Shown in pieces: positions 26,578 to 35,371 of a stretch of 39,749 bases of DNA (position 1 is the stretch's first letter; every line of letters begins with the position of its first letter). The notes beneath the pieces were generated by a model. That model was given only the letters and a program-made list of their open reading frames with translations. It was not told where the DNA came from and made no database searches. Source of the stretch: Bacteroidota bacterium (GTDB lineage Bacteria; Bacteroidota; Bacteroidia; Chitinophagales; Chitinophagaceae); NCBI GenBank assembly GCA_947460595.1, contig CANHGS010000029.1, forward strand, positions 1 to 39,749. The letters run 5' to 3'. Position numbers and translations under genes: made by a program.

Positions 26578-28902
26578 ATGAAACTACTAAAGTTAATCCT
26601 ATTTATAATTACAATTTTATTTCAGTGTAAAGTACTGAATGCTCAGATTTATTCTAGTATAGGCAAAGAATTTTGGCTCACTGTCCCCAAACAAAGTACT
26701 TATTCTGGGATAAATGATGTTTCGGCCAAAATTTATATCACCTCAAAAAATAATTGTTCTGGATTAATTAAAAATAGATTTGGATCTTTTAGCCAAAGCT
26801 TTGAAATTTTGGGAGGCAAACAAAATGTTATTGATATTCCTGTTAGTTTGTTTTATTCAAACGAATTTGAAATTGTTGAGCAAAAAGGAGCTTTCATTCA
26901 AACAACCGATAGTGTTCAATTATTTTTAGCTGTAAAAGGGTTATTACATTTTTATGAAATCACTCAGATTTTGCCTTTGCAAAGTTTGGGTAGTGATTAT
27001 ATGATTTTAACATATGCCAATAGCGCAGGTTCTTTGGCTCAATCTCTAAGTGGATTCCTTATTCTAGGTGTTGAAGATAATAGTTTAATAGAAATCTCTC
27101 CTAATCAAACTTCTATAAATGGGATACCTCCAATTCCTTTTACTATTCAATTAAATCAAGGGGAATCTTATTTCTATCAAGCAAATAAAGATATGGACCT
27201 TACCGGTTCTTTTATACATGCTTTGAATTGTAAAAAAGTGGCAGTTTTTTCTGGGGCTAATTTATCTTTTATTCCAATTTCATGTCCTTTAGCAGCAGCA
27301 AACAATATGTTATTAGAACAGAATTTACCAGTTAATACATTGGGGACTGCTTTTTTAATTAGTCCCGCTCCCAATATGGAGAAAGAACTTATTAAAATTG
27401 TTGCCACACAAAATAATACTGTTATTAATGTAAATGGAATAATTAAGACTATAATTAATAAAGGAGTTTCATATGAAGAATATTGTGTGGAACCCACATT
27501 CATAAAAACAAATAAACCAGTTTCCGCAGCACATTTTGGTGTTGGTTTTTGTAGTACTACTCAAAAATATGGCGGACCTTTTATGACAATGATAACTCCA
27601 ATAGAACAAGCTATCAAATATTCTACAATTTCTACATCCATTAATCCTCCCTTAATTTCGAATCAATATTTAAGTATATATGTAAAAACAACAGATAAAG
27701 ATTTTACTTATTTGAATAACAAAAATATAAGTAGTCAATTTAAATTATTTCCTAAATTAACTGAATATTCAGTAGCACAAATACTTCTTGATACAGGTGT
27801 CTACGTAATCCAAAATAGCAATGGTTATACAGCAGAGGTAAGTGGATATAGGACTGGAACTTCAGGCACTTCTTATGGCTACTCCGCCGGCAGCTTGTTA
27901 AATAAATCCAACCAATACGCCAGTGTAAACGGTAATTCCAGCAACCTGCAAAAGGAGTTTTTATTCTGCCCCATGCAGGCGGTGAACTTTGAAGCAGTAA
28001 GACAGGATACGGTATTTTCCAAAGTCTTCTGGCATTTTGATGATGGTAGTATTGACAGTGGCAATGTGGTGAACAAAACCTTTAAAGACACGGGTTGCCA
28101 TCAAGTACAGATGATCTCTTATTATTCAGGATCATCGGGTAATTGCTTGTTGGGTAATGGAGTAACAGACACCACATTTTTAAAAGTCTGCGTGGTTAAC
28201 TCCCTGCCTTTGAGTATTGGCAATGACACGGGTTTTTGCCGCAACAGACCCCTGACCCTGCAATCCAATATTAATCCAGATGGCTTTAGTTATTTGTGGA
28301 GCACAGGAGCTACCAGTTCTGCCATTAGCGTAACAGAAACGGGCAACTATTGGCTAGAGCTCAAAAATGGTAACTGTGCTATTAGAGATTCTGTACAAGT
28401 AACGGTATTAGACAAACCGGTACTATCAATACAGGGAGACAAATTGCTTTGCAGTGGAGACAGTATTTTATTGCAGAACTCCGTCAACAGCCCCATGGTA
28501 ACTTATACTTGGAACAATGGCAAAAAGGGTTTTAGCCAATGGATTAACAAACCGGGCCTGTATAGTTTATCAGGAATAGACCGTGGCTGCTACGCAGAAA
28601 CCAGCATCAATATTGGAGAACTGAGCTGCCCTGAAATCTATGTACCCACGGGTTTTACACCAGATGGCGATGGTAGAAATGACATTATCCGTCCCATCTG
28701 TGCAGGCATAGACCTGGTCTATTTTAGGGTCTATAACCGCTTTGGACAAATGATCTTTGAGACCAGAGAAGACGGCAAGGGCTGGAATGGCAAACTCAAT
28801 GGCATACAGCAATCCATGGCCACTTATGTGTATGTGGTAGAGGGCCGTGACAAGTCTGGCCGCCAACATATTAGAAAGGGCACTTTTGTGTTGATTAGGT
28901 AA
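26578..28902 (+). CDS. IgGFc-binding-like secreted protein with gliding-type C-terminal domain, copy 2
   Basis: A 774-residue exported protein, paralogue of the one at 19867. The signal peptide ends near Ala22 before Gln23. The ATG at 26578 is chosen because the frame extension to 26539 lies in the hairpin. Residues 24-429 form the IgGFc-binding-like part, with an intact GKEFW, ILPLQSLGSDYMILTYA, LGVEDNS and PAPNMEKELIKIVATQNNT. It shares family motifs but only moderate overall identity with copy 1. Residues 430-774 (PKD-like, two Ig-like units, gliding C-terminal domain) are 98% identical to copy 1. Export should be by Sec then the type IX system. It ends exactly next to the stop of alaS on the other strand. 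Confidence 0.8.
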   Translation: MKLLKLILFIITILFQCKVLNAQIYSSIGKEFWLTVPKQSTYSGINDVSAKIYITSKNNCSGLIKNRFGSFSQSFEILGGKQNVIDIPVSLFYSNEFEIVEQKGAFIQTTDSVQLFLAVKGLLHFYEITQILPLQSLGSDYMILTYANSAGSLAQSLSGFLILGVEDNSLIEISPNQTSINGIPPIPFTIQLNQGESYFYQANKDMDLTGSFIHALNCKKVAVFSGANLSFIPISCPLAAANNMLLEQNLPVNTLGTAFLISPAPNMEKELIKIVATQNNTVINVNGIIKTIINKGVSYEEYCVEPTFIKTNKPVSAAHFGVGFCSTTQKYGGPFMTMITPIEQAIKYSTISTSINPPLISNQYLSIYVKTTDKDFTYLNNKNISSQFKLFPKLTEYSVAQILLDTGVYVIQNSNGYTAEVSGYRTGTSGTSYGYSAGSLLNKSNQYASVNGNSSNLQKEFLFCPMQAVNFEAVRQDTVFSKVFWHFDDGSIDSGNVVNKTFKDTGCHQVQMISYYSGSSGNCLLGNGVTDTTFLKVCVVNSLPLSIGNDTGFCRNRPLTLQSNINPDGFSYLWSTGATSSAISVTETGNYWLELKNGNCAIRDSVQVTVLDKPVLSIQGDKLLCSGDSILLQNSVNSPMVTYTWNNGKKGFSQWINKPGLYSLSGIDRGCYAETSINIGELSCPEIYVPTGFTPDGDGRNDIIRPICAGIDLVYFRVYNRFGQMIFETREDGKGWNGKLNGIQQSMATYVYVVEGRDKSGRQHIRKGTFVLIR
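27865..28902 (+). repeat. Long direct repeat, copy 2 (constant half of the large secreted protein)
   Basis: Gapless partner of 21163-22200, in the same orientation. Homologous recombination between the copies would remove about 6.7 kb carrying the ABC exporter, the VKOR gene and peptide 2, or swap N-terminal halves. Confidence 0.95.
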
Positions 28903-31551
28903 TTAGCTAATGACCAATGCCTTTATCTGAGCAATCACTTGACCCAGATTACTAGCGTCTTGTCCACCAGCAGTAGCCAGTGTTTTCTGTCCGCCGCCAC
29001 CGCCTTTGATCAGAGGAGTTACTATGTCTTTAATCATCTTAGGCGCTTCTAAATTTTTGTCTGTGACCATGCTATCTGACAACAAAATGCAGACCGATGG
29101 TTTGCCAGCCAAATTGGCTACTAAGACAACCAGATAATCATTACCCAGCTCAGTTTTCAGGTCAAAGCAGAGTTTCTTTAAATGGTCGGCACTGCTAACA
29201 CTTACTTCTTGGCCAACAAAAAATCCAGTGGCACCGCTATTCAAGGTGAATGCTTCTTTGCCAGCAATTAATTGCTCGCGAATTACCACCAATTGCTTGG
29301 CTTCTAAGCTTTCTAATTTCTTTTCTAGTTCCTGTTTTTCAAGAATAATTTTTTCAACTGCTTTGAGCGGGTCCTTTGTTTTAAGTAAGCTACTCACTTC
29401 TCTAAGACCAGCAAATTGATCATACAAATAATTAAAAGCCTTGCTTCCGGTCAATGCTTCAATTCTTCTAACACCGGCGGCCACAGCTGCTTCTGCGGTT
29501 ATCTTAAATAATCCAATCATGCCTGTATGATATACGTGTGTACCACCACAAAGCTCAATAGAATAATTAGGATCAATGGTCACAACGCGAACGGTATTGC
29601 CATATTTTTCTCCAAACAGGGCCATGGCACCCAATTTCAGGGCTTCTTCCTTGGGTAATTCACGCACCACTACTGGAATATTTTCTCTGATTTTGTCATT
29701 GACCATCCGTTCTACTTGGCGTAATTCTTCATCAGTCACACGCGCAAAATGGGAGAAGTCAAAACGTAGTTCTTCTTCATTTACCAAGGAACCTTTCTGT
29801 GCCACATGCGTACCCAAAACGGTTCTGAGTGCCGCGTGCATCAAGTGCGTAGCAGTATGGTTATAGCAAGTGAAGAGTCTTTTTTCTACATTAATGCTGG
29901 CCTTGCATTCTGCTTGAATATTGGCAGGCAGGCTATTTACAAAATGTACAATTAAGTCATTCTCTTTTTTGGTATCGGTTACTTCAATGCGTTCTCCACT
30001 AAATTCCAACCAACCGGTATCGCCCACTTGTCCACCACTCTCAGCATAGAATGGCGTAGTAGCCAAGACCAATTGGTATTGCTCCTTACCCTTTGATTTG
30101 ATTTTGCGGTACTTGGTTACTTGGGTATGCACCAAAATATCTTGATAGCCTACAAAACCTTCACCGGCTGTTTCTGACAAAACCACCCAGTCTTCTGTAT
30201 CCAAGACAGAAGCGGCACGGCTCCTGTTTTTCTGTTGTTGCATTTCAGTTTCAAAACCAGATTCGTCTACACTAATGCTATTTTCAGAAGCAATTAACCT
30301 GGTCAAGTCAATGGGAAAACCAAATGTGTCAAAAAGTTCAAATGCTGATTTACCACCAATTTGTTTTTCGGCTGATTGGGCACTGGCAGCCAATAAATCG
30401 TCTATGCGTTTGAGACCCTTGTCTAGGGTTCTTAAGAACGCGTCTTCTTCTTCCTTCACCACTTTGCTCACAAAATCCAATTGCTGTTTGAGCTCAGGAA
30501 ACACACCCGAAAATTGTTCTGCCAATTGGGGCAGTAATTGGTGCAATAGGGGTTGCTTATAATTCAGGTAAGAATAATAATAACGAACGGCCCTGCGTAA
30601 AATGCGACGGATTACATAACCCGCTCCTGTATTGGAAGGCAATTGTCCGTCTGCAATGGTAAAGCTGATGGCCCTAATATGGTCTGCAATTACCCTAAAA
30701 GCAACAGCTTGTTTGCTGGCACTAAAATCATAGCTCAGCCCTGTAATTTTTTCAACGTGAGCAATGGTACCTGTAAACACATCGGTATCATAGTTGCTGG
30801 TTTTGCCCTGGATCACGCGCACCAATCTTTCAAAACCCATACCCGTATCCACGTGTTTGGCGGGTAAAGATTCCAGACTACCGTCTTTGAGGCGGTTGAA
30901 CTGCATGAATACATTGTTCCAAATTTCTATTACCTGAGGATGGTCATTGTTCACCAAGGTCTTGCCATCTACTAGCGCGCGTTCAGCGTCTGGACGGCAG
31001 TCTACATGAATCTCAGAGCAGGGTCCACAGGGTCCGGTATCACCCATTTCCCAGAAATTGTCTTTTTTATTCCCCAATAAAATGCGTTCTGGGGCAATCC
31101 ATTTTTTCCATTCTTCAAAAGCTTCCAGGTCTTTTTCTAGTGACTCTTTTTCGTCGCCTTCAAAAATGGTTACGTAGATTCTGTTTTTGTCAATCTTATA
31201 TATTTCAGTCAATAGTTCCCAACTCCAAGCAATGGCTTCTGCTTTAAAATAATTGCCAAAGCTCCAGTTACCCAACATCTCAAACATGGTATGGTGATAG
31301 GTATCTACACCCACTTCTTCCAAGTCATTGTGTTTGCCACTCACGCGCAAACATTTTTGGGTATCGGCCACGCGTGGATGTGGCGCCTGTTTATTGCCCA
31401 GAAAATAATCCTTGAACTGGTTCATCCCCGCATTGGTAAAAAGCAGGGTTGGGTCATTCTTTACCACAATGGGGGCCGATGGAACTATCTGATGCCCTTT
31501 GGAAGCAAAAAAATCAAGGAATTGCTGACGAATCTGGGAACTGCTGTTCAT
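28903..31551 (-). CDS. alaS: Alanyl-tRNA synthetase
   Basis: An 882-residue AlaRS, full length. The class II catalytic domain begins with RQQFLDFFASKGHQIVPSAP and LLFTNAGMNQFKDYFLG. The editing domain has HTATHLMHAAL, the first half of its zinc site, and CGGTH, the second half. The C-terminal DHHA1-type domain contains GGGGGQKTLATAGGQD near the end. It charges tRNA(Ala) with alanine and clears misacylated serine. Its TAA at 28903-28905 abuts the stop of the convergent secreted protein with no bases between. No terminator is visible for either gene at the junction. Confidence 0.98.
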   Translation of the reverse strand: MNSSSQIRQQFLDFFASKGHQIVPSAPIVVKNDPTLLFTNAGMNQFKDYFLGNKQAPHPRVADTQKCLRVSGKHNDLEEVGVDTYHHTMFEMLGNWSFGNYFKAEAIAWSWELLTEIYKIDKNRIYVTIFEGDEKESLEKDLEAFEEWKKWIAPERILLGNKKDNFWEMGDTGPCGPCSEIHVDCRPDAERALVDGKTLVNNDHPQVIEIWNNVFMQFNRLKDGSLESLPAKHVDTGMGFERLVRVIQGKTSNYDTDVFTGTIAHVEKITGLSYDFSASKQAVAFRVIADHIRAISFTIADGQLPSNTGAGYVIRRILRRAVRYYYSYLNYKQPLLHQLLPQLAEQFSGVFPELKQQLDFVSKVVKEEEDAFLRTLDKGLKRIDDLLAASAQSAEKQIGGKSAFELFDTFGFPIDLTRLIASENSISVDESGFETEMQQQKNRSRAASVLDTEDWVVLSETAGEGFVGYQDILVHTQVTKYRKIKSKGKEQYQLVLATTPFYAESGGQVGDTGWLEFSGERIEVTDTKKENDLIVHFVNSLPANIQAECKASINVEKRLFTCYNHTATHLMHAALRTVLGTHVAQKGSLVNEEELRFDFSHFARVTDEELRQVERMVNDKIRENIPVVVRELPKEEALKLGAMALFGEKYGNTVRVVTIDPNYSIELCGGTHVYHTGMIGLFKITAEAAVAAGVRRIEALTGSKAFNYLYDQFAGLREVSSLLKTKDPLKAVEKIILEKQELEKKLESLEAKQLVVIREQLIAGKEAFTLNSGATGFFVGQEVSVSSADHLKKLCFDLKTELGNDYLVVLVANLAGKPSVCILLSDSMVTDKNLEAPKMIKDIVTPLIKGGGGGQKTLATAGGQDASNLGQVIAQIKALVIS

Positions 31552-31592
31552 GTTCTATGGAAATTTAAATCACTGTTTTAGCCCTTTGAAAC

Positions 31593-31600
31593 TATCTTTG
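31593..31600 (+). promoter_or_regulatory. Candidate -7 box upstream of the M23 peptidase gene
   Basis: TATCTTTG matches TAnnTTTG exactly and lies in the divergent region between alaS and the M23 gene, 106 bases before the ATG at 31707. A TTTG just upstream is too close to act as a -33 element. Confidence 0.35.
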
Positions 31601-31706
31601 ATGGCTTTTCAAGGGTTGTAAAGGTAAGGATTACTAGGTGGAATACATGGTATTCAGCCCGGTATTGAGCCTAAAAATGGAATTCCAAAAGCAGAAGCCT
31701 TAAGCG

Positions 31707-32678
31707 ATGAAGAAAATCAAATACTATTACAATACCCATACCCTCCGGTTTGAAAAACTGGAAGTGCCTTTGCGGGTAAGACTCTTACAGGTCTTTGCCT
31801 TTGTAACGGCTTGTATTGTAACTGGGTTGTTGATTGTTTTTATTGTGTTCAAGTACATTGATAGCCCCAAAGAGAAATTCCTTCGTCAGGAAAATGAAGA
31901 CATGAAACAGCGCTATAGCATTCTCAGTGAGCGGATGAATGAGCTAGAATTGCAGATGGACGAGCTGGAAAACAGGGATAATAATGTGTACCGTGAAATC
32001 TTTGGAACAACGCCCATTCCGGATAGTATTCGCACCAAAGTGGTAGAGAAAAAGAACGAGGTAAAACTGGTGGCACGTATGGGTGAAACGGAATTGGTGA
32101 ATAGCATGACAGATCAATTAAACCTATTGGCCATTAGACAAAAATCTCAGGACAAGTCTTATGTAGAGATTACCAATCTAGTTAAGAATAAGGAAAAACT
32201 GATCAATGCCACGCCTTCTATTCAACCCGTGAGCAATAAAAATCTGGATAGAATTGCCTCTGGTTTTGGTTATAGGATTGACCCTGTGTACAAAGACAGG
32301 AGACTACATGCTGGTTTAGATTTTACAGCTCCCTCTGGTACACCCATTTATGCAACAGCAGATGGAACCGTTAGCGATGCGGGCTTTCATACCGGTGGTT
32401 ATGGTAACCGCGTGATGATTAACCATGGATTTGGCTATCAAACCCTCTATGGGCATATGTCTAAGATTAAAGCCCGGGTGGGTGGGAGAGTGAAAAGGGG
32501 AGAAGTAATTGGGTATGTGGGTAGCACGGGAAAAAGTACGGGGCCACACTGTCACTATGAAGTGCATAGAAGTGGCCGTCAGGTAGACCCCATTTACTAT
32601 TTCTACAATGACCTAACCCCAGCCCAGTTTGACCGGATCTTGAAACTAGCAGCCGTGAGCAACCAAAGTTTTGACTAG
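31707..32678 (+). CDS. Membrane-anchored M23 family murein endopeptidase
   Basis: A 323-residue protein with a short cytoplasmic start, one membrane helix (about 28-50), a periplasmic coiled coil rich in Glu/Lys/Arg (about 55-95), a linker, and a LytM/M23 domain (about 185-305). Zinc ligands are visible as His in RLHAGLDFTAPSG (HxxxD) and the HxH of GPHCHYEVH, so the enzyme looks active, unlike EnvC-type activators. It should cut peptide cross-links in peptidoglycan and may take part in elongation or division. The next gene, a small membrane protein, follows 49 bases downstream on the same strand. Confidence 0.92.
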   Translation: MKKIKYYYNTHTLRFEKLEVPLRVRLLQVFAFVTACIVTGLLIVFIVFKYIDSPKEKFLRQENEDMKQRYSILSERMNELELQMDELENRDNNVYREIFGTTPIPDSIRTKVVEKKNEVKLVARMGETELVNSMTDQLNLLAIRQKSQDKSYVEITNLVKNKEKLINATPSIQPVSNKNLDRIASGFGYRIDPVYKDRRLHAGLDFTAPSGTPIYATADGTVSDAGFHTGGYGNRVMINHGFGYQTLYGHMSKIKARVGGRVKRGEVIGYVGSTGKSTGPHCHYEVHRSGRQVDPIYYFYNDLTPAQFDRILKLAAVSNQSFD

Positions 32679-32727
32679 GTTTGAACAATTAGGGCAACTA
32701 CTTGTCATTTAACATACAATCAACATT

Positions 32728-32988
32728 ATGGAACCAGGCGTTAGGGAATATCTGTTGCGCATAGTCAATACCATTGCACTAGCCATTTTTTGGATGGCCA
32801 TTAATTCTACCCTGGGCATCATGTACCAATTTGGTTTTTTAGACCAAGGCATTCACTTGGCGCAAATCCTGTTTTATACTTGGATGATTGGCAGTTTTGT
32901 ACTATTGTTTTTTTATCTAAAAAAGCTATGGCTAAAGCCGATAGACTTTGAAGATCCGGGCTACTCTGAGTTTGATCAACCCCAATAA
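32728..32988 (+). CDS. Small two-helix membrane protein
   Basis: An 86-residue protein with two predicted membrane helices (about 14-36 and 44-67) and an acidic C-terminal tail containing FEDPGYSEFDQ. I do not recognise a family. The position after an M23 peptidase gene suggests an envelope role, but this is inference only. Its stop codon overlaps the terminator of the convergent SPFH gene. Confidence 0.65.
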   Translation: MEPGVREYLLRIVNTIALAIFWMAINSTLGIMYQFGFLDQGIHLAQILFYTWMIGSFVLLFFYLKKLWLKPIDFEDPGYSEFDQPQ

Positions 32989-33012
32989 AAAAGCACCGGC
33001 AGGGCCGATGCT
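32986..33012 (-). terminator. Intrinsic terminator of the SPFH gene
   Basis: On the minus strand AGCATCGGC and GCCGGTGCT form a 9-bp stem with one mismatch and a 3-base loop, followed by six T. It lies 22 bases after the SPFH stop and overlaps the stop of the small membrane protein on the other strand. Confidence 0.85.
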
Positions 33013-33033
33013 CTCTAATACTATTTAGTGTTC

Positions 33034-33948
33034 CTATTTTTTATCGTCCTTGGTATCTAGGATTACGGGAGAACTACCCTTACCCATGATAATCACTTTG
33101 GCATTGGGCGATGTAACTAGCCCCTTCATCATCTGAATCTGCTCATACTGTAACTGTTTGTCAGTGAGACCAGAGCTCATAATGCGCTGATAGTCTGCAA
33201 TACCTTGTGCTTCTACACGCTTACGCTCGGCTTCTTGTTTTTCTTTTTGCAATACAAATTCCATTTTCTGTGCGTCCTGTTCCGCCTTGATTTTTTCTTC
33301 AATAGAACCTTTTACACTGGCAGGCAAAGTAATATTGCGCACCAATAATTGCTCCAAGACCAAACCTCTTAATTTGAAATTATCTTCAATGGTTTTGAAG
33401 ATCCTGGTTTGAAATTGGTCACGCTTGGTGCTATACAAGTCAACAGCGGTATAGAACACAGCATTATCCCTAATCTTTGTTCTGGTAATAGGGCGTACAA
33501 TTTTATCCTTAAAATCCAAACCGGTTTCTCTTACAATATTAGGAGCTTCTGTAGACAAGACCCTGTATAAAACAGTCAGGTCTATCACTACTTCCAAACC
33601 ATCTGCGGTTAAAACACGAATGGCGTCATCACCTGCTTTGTCCCCTTCATCATGTACACCACTCATGGTATAGTTCTGGGTTTTGATATCAATTTTATTG
33701 ACGTCTACCAAGGGATTCACAATGGTCAAACCACTGGTTAATACATCGTTCTGTACTTTACCAAACATAGACTTAACACCAATTTGACCAGCGTCAATTT
33801 GTTTGATACTAGAAGTTAGAAAACCAATCACCATGAGTGAAATCCCTGTAATCCTTGCGGCATTGGCGTATTGTGGTAAAGGATGGTTGGCGTTTTTTAG
33901 TGAAAATGCGGCTATGAATACAATCAAGCCTAAAATAATGAGAATCAT
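33034..33948 (-). CDS. SPFH/prohibitin-family membrane protein
   Basis: A 304-residue protein with two short hydrophobic N-terminal segments (about 2-14 and 28-45) followed by an SPFH/band 7 domain (about 45-210) with IDAGQIGVKSMFGKV and VLYRVLSTEAPNIVRETG. A long charged helix (about 215-265) contains EEKIKAEQDAQKMEFVLQKE and resembles prohibitin and HflK/HflC coiled coils. Such proteins make membrane scaffolds, often controlling FtsH protease. It is the second gene after the NTF2-like protein, 51 bases downstream, and is closed by a terminator. Confidence 0.9.
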   Translation of the reverse strand: MILIILGLIVFIAAFSLKNANHPLPQYANAARITGISLMVIGFLTSSIKQIDAGQIGVKSMFGKVQNDVLTSGLTIVNPLVDVNKIDIKTQNYTMSGVHDEGDKAGDDAIRVLTADGLEVVIDLTVLYRVLSTEAPNIVRETGLDFKDKIVRPITRTKIRDNAVFYTAVDLYSTKRDQFQTRIFKTIEDNFKLRGLVLEQLLVRNITLPASVKGSIEEKIKAEQDAQKMEFVLQKEKQEAERKRVEAQGIADYQRIMSSGLTDKQLQYEQIQMMKGLVTSPNAKVIIMGKGSSPVILDTKDDKK

Positions 33949-33999
33949 GTTTTTTGTTTTAGTAATTGATGAGTAGCAAATTGTTGCTATTTCTTACAG

Positions 34000-34446
34000 T
34001 TAGCTGCTATGGTCTACCACAATCACCCATTCTCCCTTGATTTTTCTAAAGAGTAGGGTATACGCGCCACCCACATCGCCAATACTTCTTTTCAAATGCC
34101 ATTTGCCCAAGACAAAATAATATTCTGGGCTTAGTCTTTTTACTTGAATTAAATCAAAATTGAGTTTGCCCATGGCTGCGGTATCGGGGTAACCCTTGTA
34201 ATAATTATCCAAAGTTTTTTGGTAGCCAAAATTGGCGCCGGATTTGCCCACAAACAACAAACTATCGCTTTTCCAATAACCCTTCATAAATGCGGCAATA
34301 TTGCCCTTATTCCATTGCTCGGTTTGGGAAGCCAAGATTTTACGAATGGCTAACTCGTCTTTGTCCTGTGCTTGAATCTGGTTGCTAAAAAAGCTGCTGC
34401 TTAAAATAAGTAGGGTGGCTATTATGGCCTTGCTGGGGCTTTTCAT
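34000..34446 (-). CDS. Secreted NTF2-like (DUF4440/SnoaL-type) protein
   Basis: A 148-residue protein with a signal peptide ending near Ala26 (IQA-Q). The mature part has the NTF2-like fold pattern: an initial helix AIRKILASQTEQWNKGNIAAFMKGYW and a C-terminal sheet ending with GGAYTLLFRKIKGEWVIVVDHSS. Members with this ending are commonly annotated DUF4440; the substrate is unknown. It is upstream of the SPFH gene on the same strand and divergent from the glycosylase gene. A TACTTTTG sequence on the minus strand (34555-34562) is a possible promoter box. Confidence 0.8.
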   Translation of the reverse strand: MKSPSKAIIATLLILSSSFFSNQIQAQDKDELAIRKILASQTEQWNKGNIAAFMKGYWKSDSLLFVGKSGANFGYQKTLDNYYKGYPDTAAMGKLNFDLIQVKRLSPEYYFVLGKWHLKRSIGDVGGAYTLLFRKIKGEWVIVVDHSS

Positions 34447-34575
34447 TTTTTTAGGAAAGCTACGGAATTCTACACCATGCTAGAGGGTTTGTTTGCAGGT
34501 CTACCAAGGAATGTGAACCATCGGCCGTTAGTAACGTGCTATTTCCATCACACACAAAAGTATTATCTTAATTGC

Positions 34576-35172
34576 ATGGAATATTTGAGCCATTTAGAAA
34601 AAGACCGTAAATTATCCAAGGCCTTGGTAGAAGCATTGCCTGCATTAGAAATGCGTAAGAATATCCCTTTGCGTTTAATGGCCAGCATCATGAGCCAGCA
34701 ATTGAGTACAGCAGTGGCCAAAGTTATTTTTAAACGATTCTTAGAATTATACCAAGGCAAAGAACCCAAACCCCAACAGGTTTTGGACACGCCTATTGAA
34801 ACCCTACGAGGTATTGGACTGAGTTATGCCAAAGTGGGATATATACACAATGTGGCGGCATTCTGCATAGAACAGAAGATCACGGACAAAACCCTACAAA
34901 AAATGGACAATGAAACCATTGTTGATTTGTTGGTGCAGATCAAAGGTGTAGGTAAATGGACGGTAGAAATGCTGCTCATGTTTTCTCTGGGCCGTGAAGA
35001 CGTATTTGCCGTTGATGATCTGGGTATACAACAAGCCATGACCAAGCTCTACAAATTGGAGCATTTAGACAAGAAAGAACTCAAGCAAAAAATGCTGGAA
35101 CTCTCTGCCAAATGGAGCCCTTATAGAACCTATGCTTGTCTGCACCTTTGGCAATACAAGGACAACAAATAA
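34576..35172 (+). CDS. DNA-3-methyladenine glycosylase II family protein (AlkA-like)
   Basis: A 198-residue HhH-GPD glycosylase. The helix-hairpin-helix is LVQIKGVGKWTVEMLLMF (about 114-131), and the catalytic aspartate lies in FAVDDLGIQQ, matching the Asp of AlkA. MASIMSQQLSTAVAKVI is the typical front motif. The protein removes alkylated bases to begin base-excision repair. The ATG at 34576 (MEYLSHLEKD) is preferred; a longer frame from 34477 adds residues that do not resemble the family and would overlap the promoter area of the divergent gene. It has no N-terminal AlkA beta domain, as in the short bacterial group. Confidence 0.9.
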   Translation: MEYLSHLEKDRKLSKALVEALPALEMRKNIPLRLMASIMSQQLSTAVAKVIFKRFLELYQGKEPKPQQVLDTPIETLRGIGLSYAKVGYIHNVAAFCIEQKITDKTLQKMDNETIVDLLVQIKGVGKWTVEMLLMFSLGREDVFAVDDLGIQQAMTKLYKLEHLDKKELKQKMLELSAKWSPYRTYACLHLWQYKDNK

Positions 35173-35288
35173 AACCTGCTTTAAATTTCTCAATTACTCT
35201 CACCTTCTATTAAATCCTGCATTTTTTAGTTTTAGGACAATAATAAGGTCATATATTGGCTATTATATTGTCTTTAAACTTAAAATAG

Positions 35289-35320
35289 TTGATTATTTCA
35301 AATAAAATTTCTTAGTTTAG
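35289..35320 (+). promoter_or_regulatory. Candidate promoter of the AbiEi gene
   Basis: TTG at 35289-35291 and TAGTTTAG at 35313-35320 (one mismatch to TAnnTTTG) are separated by 21 bases. The ATG is at 35372. Confidence 0.35.
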
Positions 35321-35371
35321 AGAAGCGTAAAGGGTTGAAAATAGGCTTTTATCTTGTACAATAACTTAAAT

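Noticed and set aside
19435..28902. The duplicated island as a transposon or prophage
   Set aside because: No transposase, integrase, terminal inverted repeats or target-site duplications are visible; the repeats are explained by paralogous genes and a shared promoter.
34477..34575. Longer N-terminus for the AlkA-like protein from 34477
   Set aside because: The 33 added residues do not look like the family and the internal ATG at 34576 gives the normal start.
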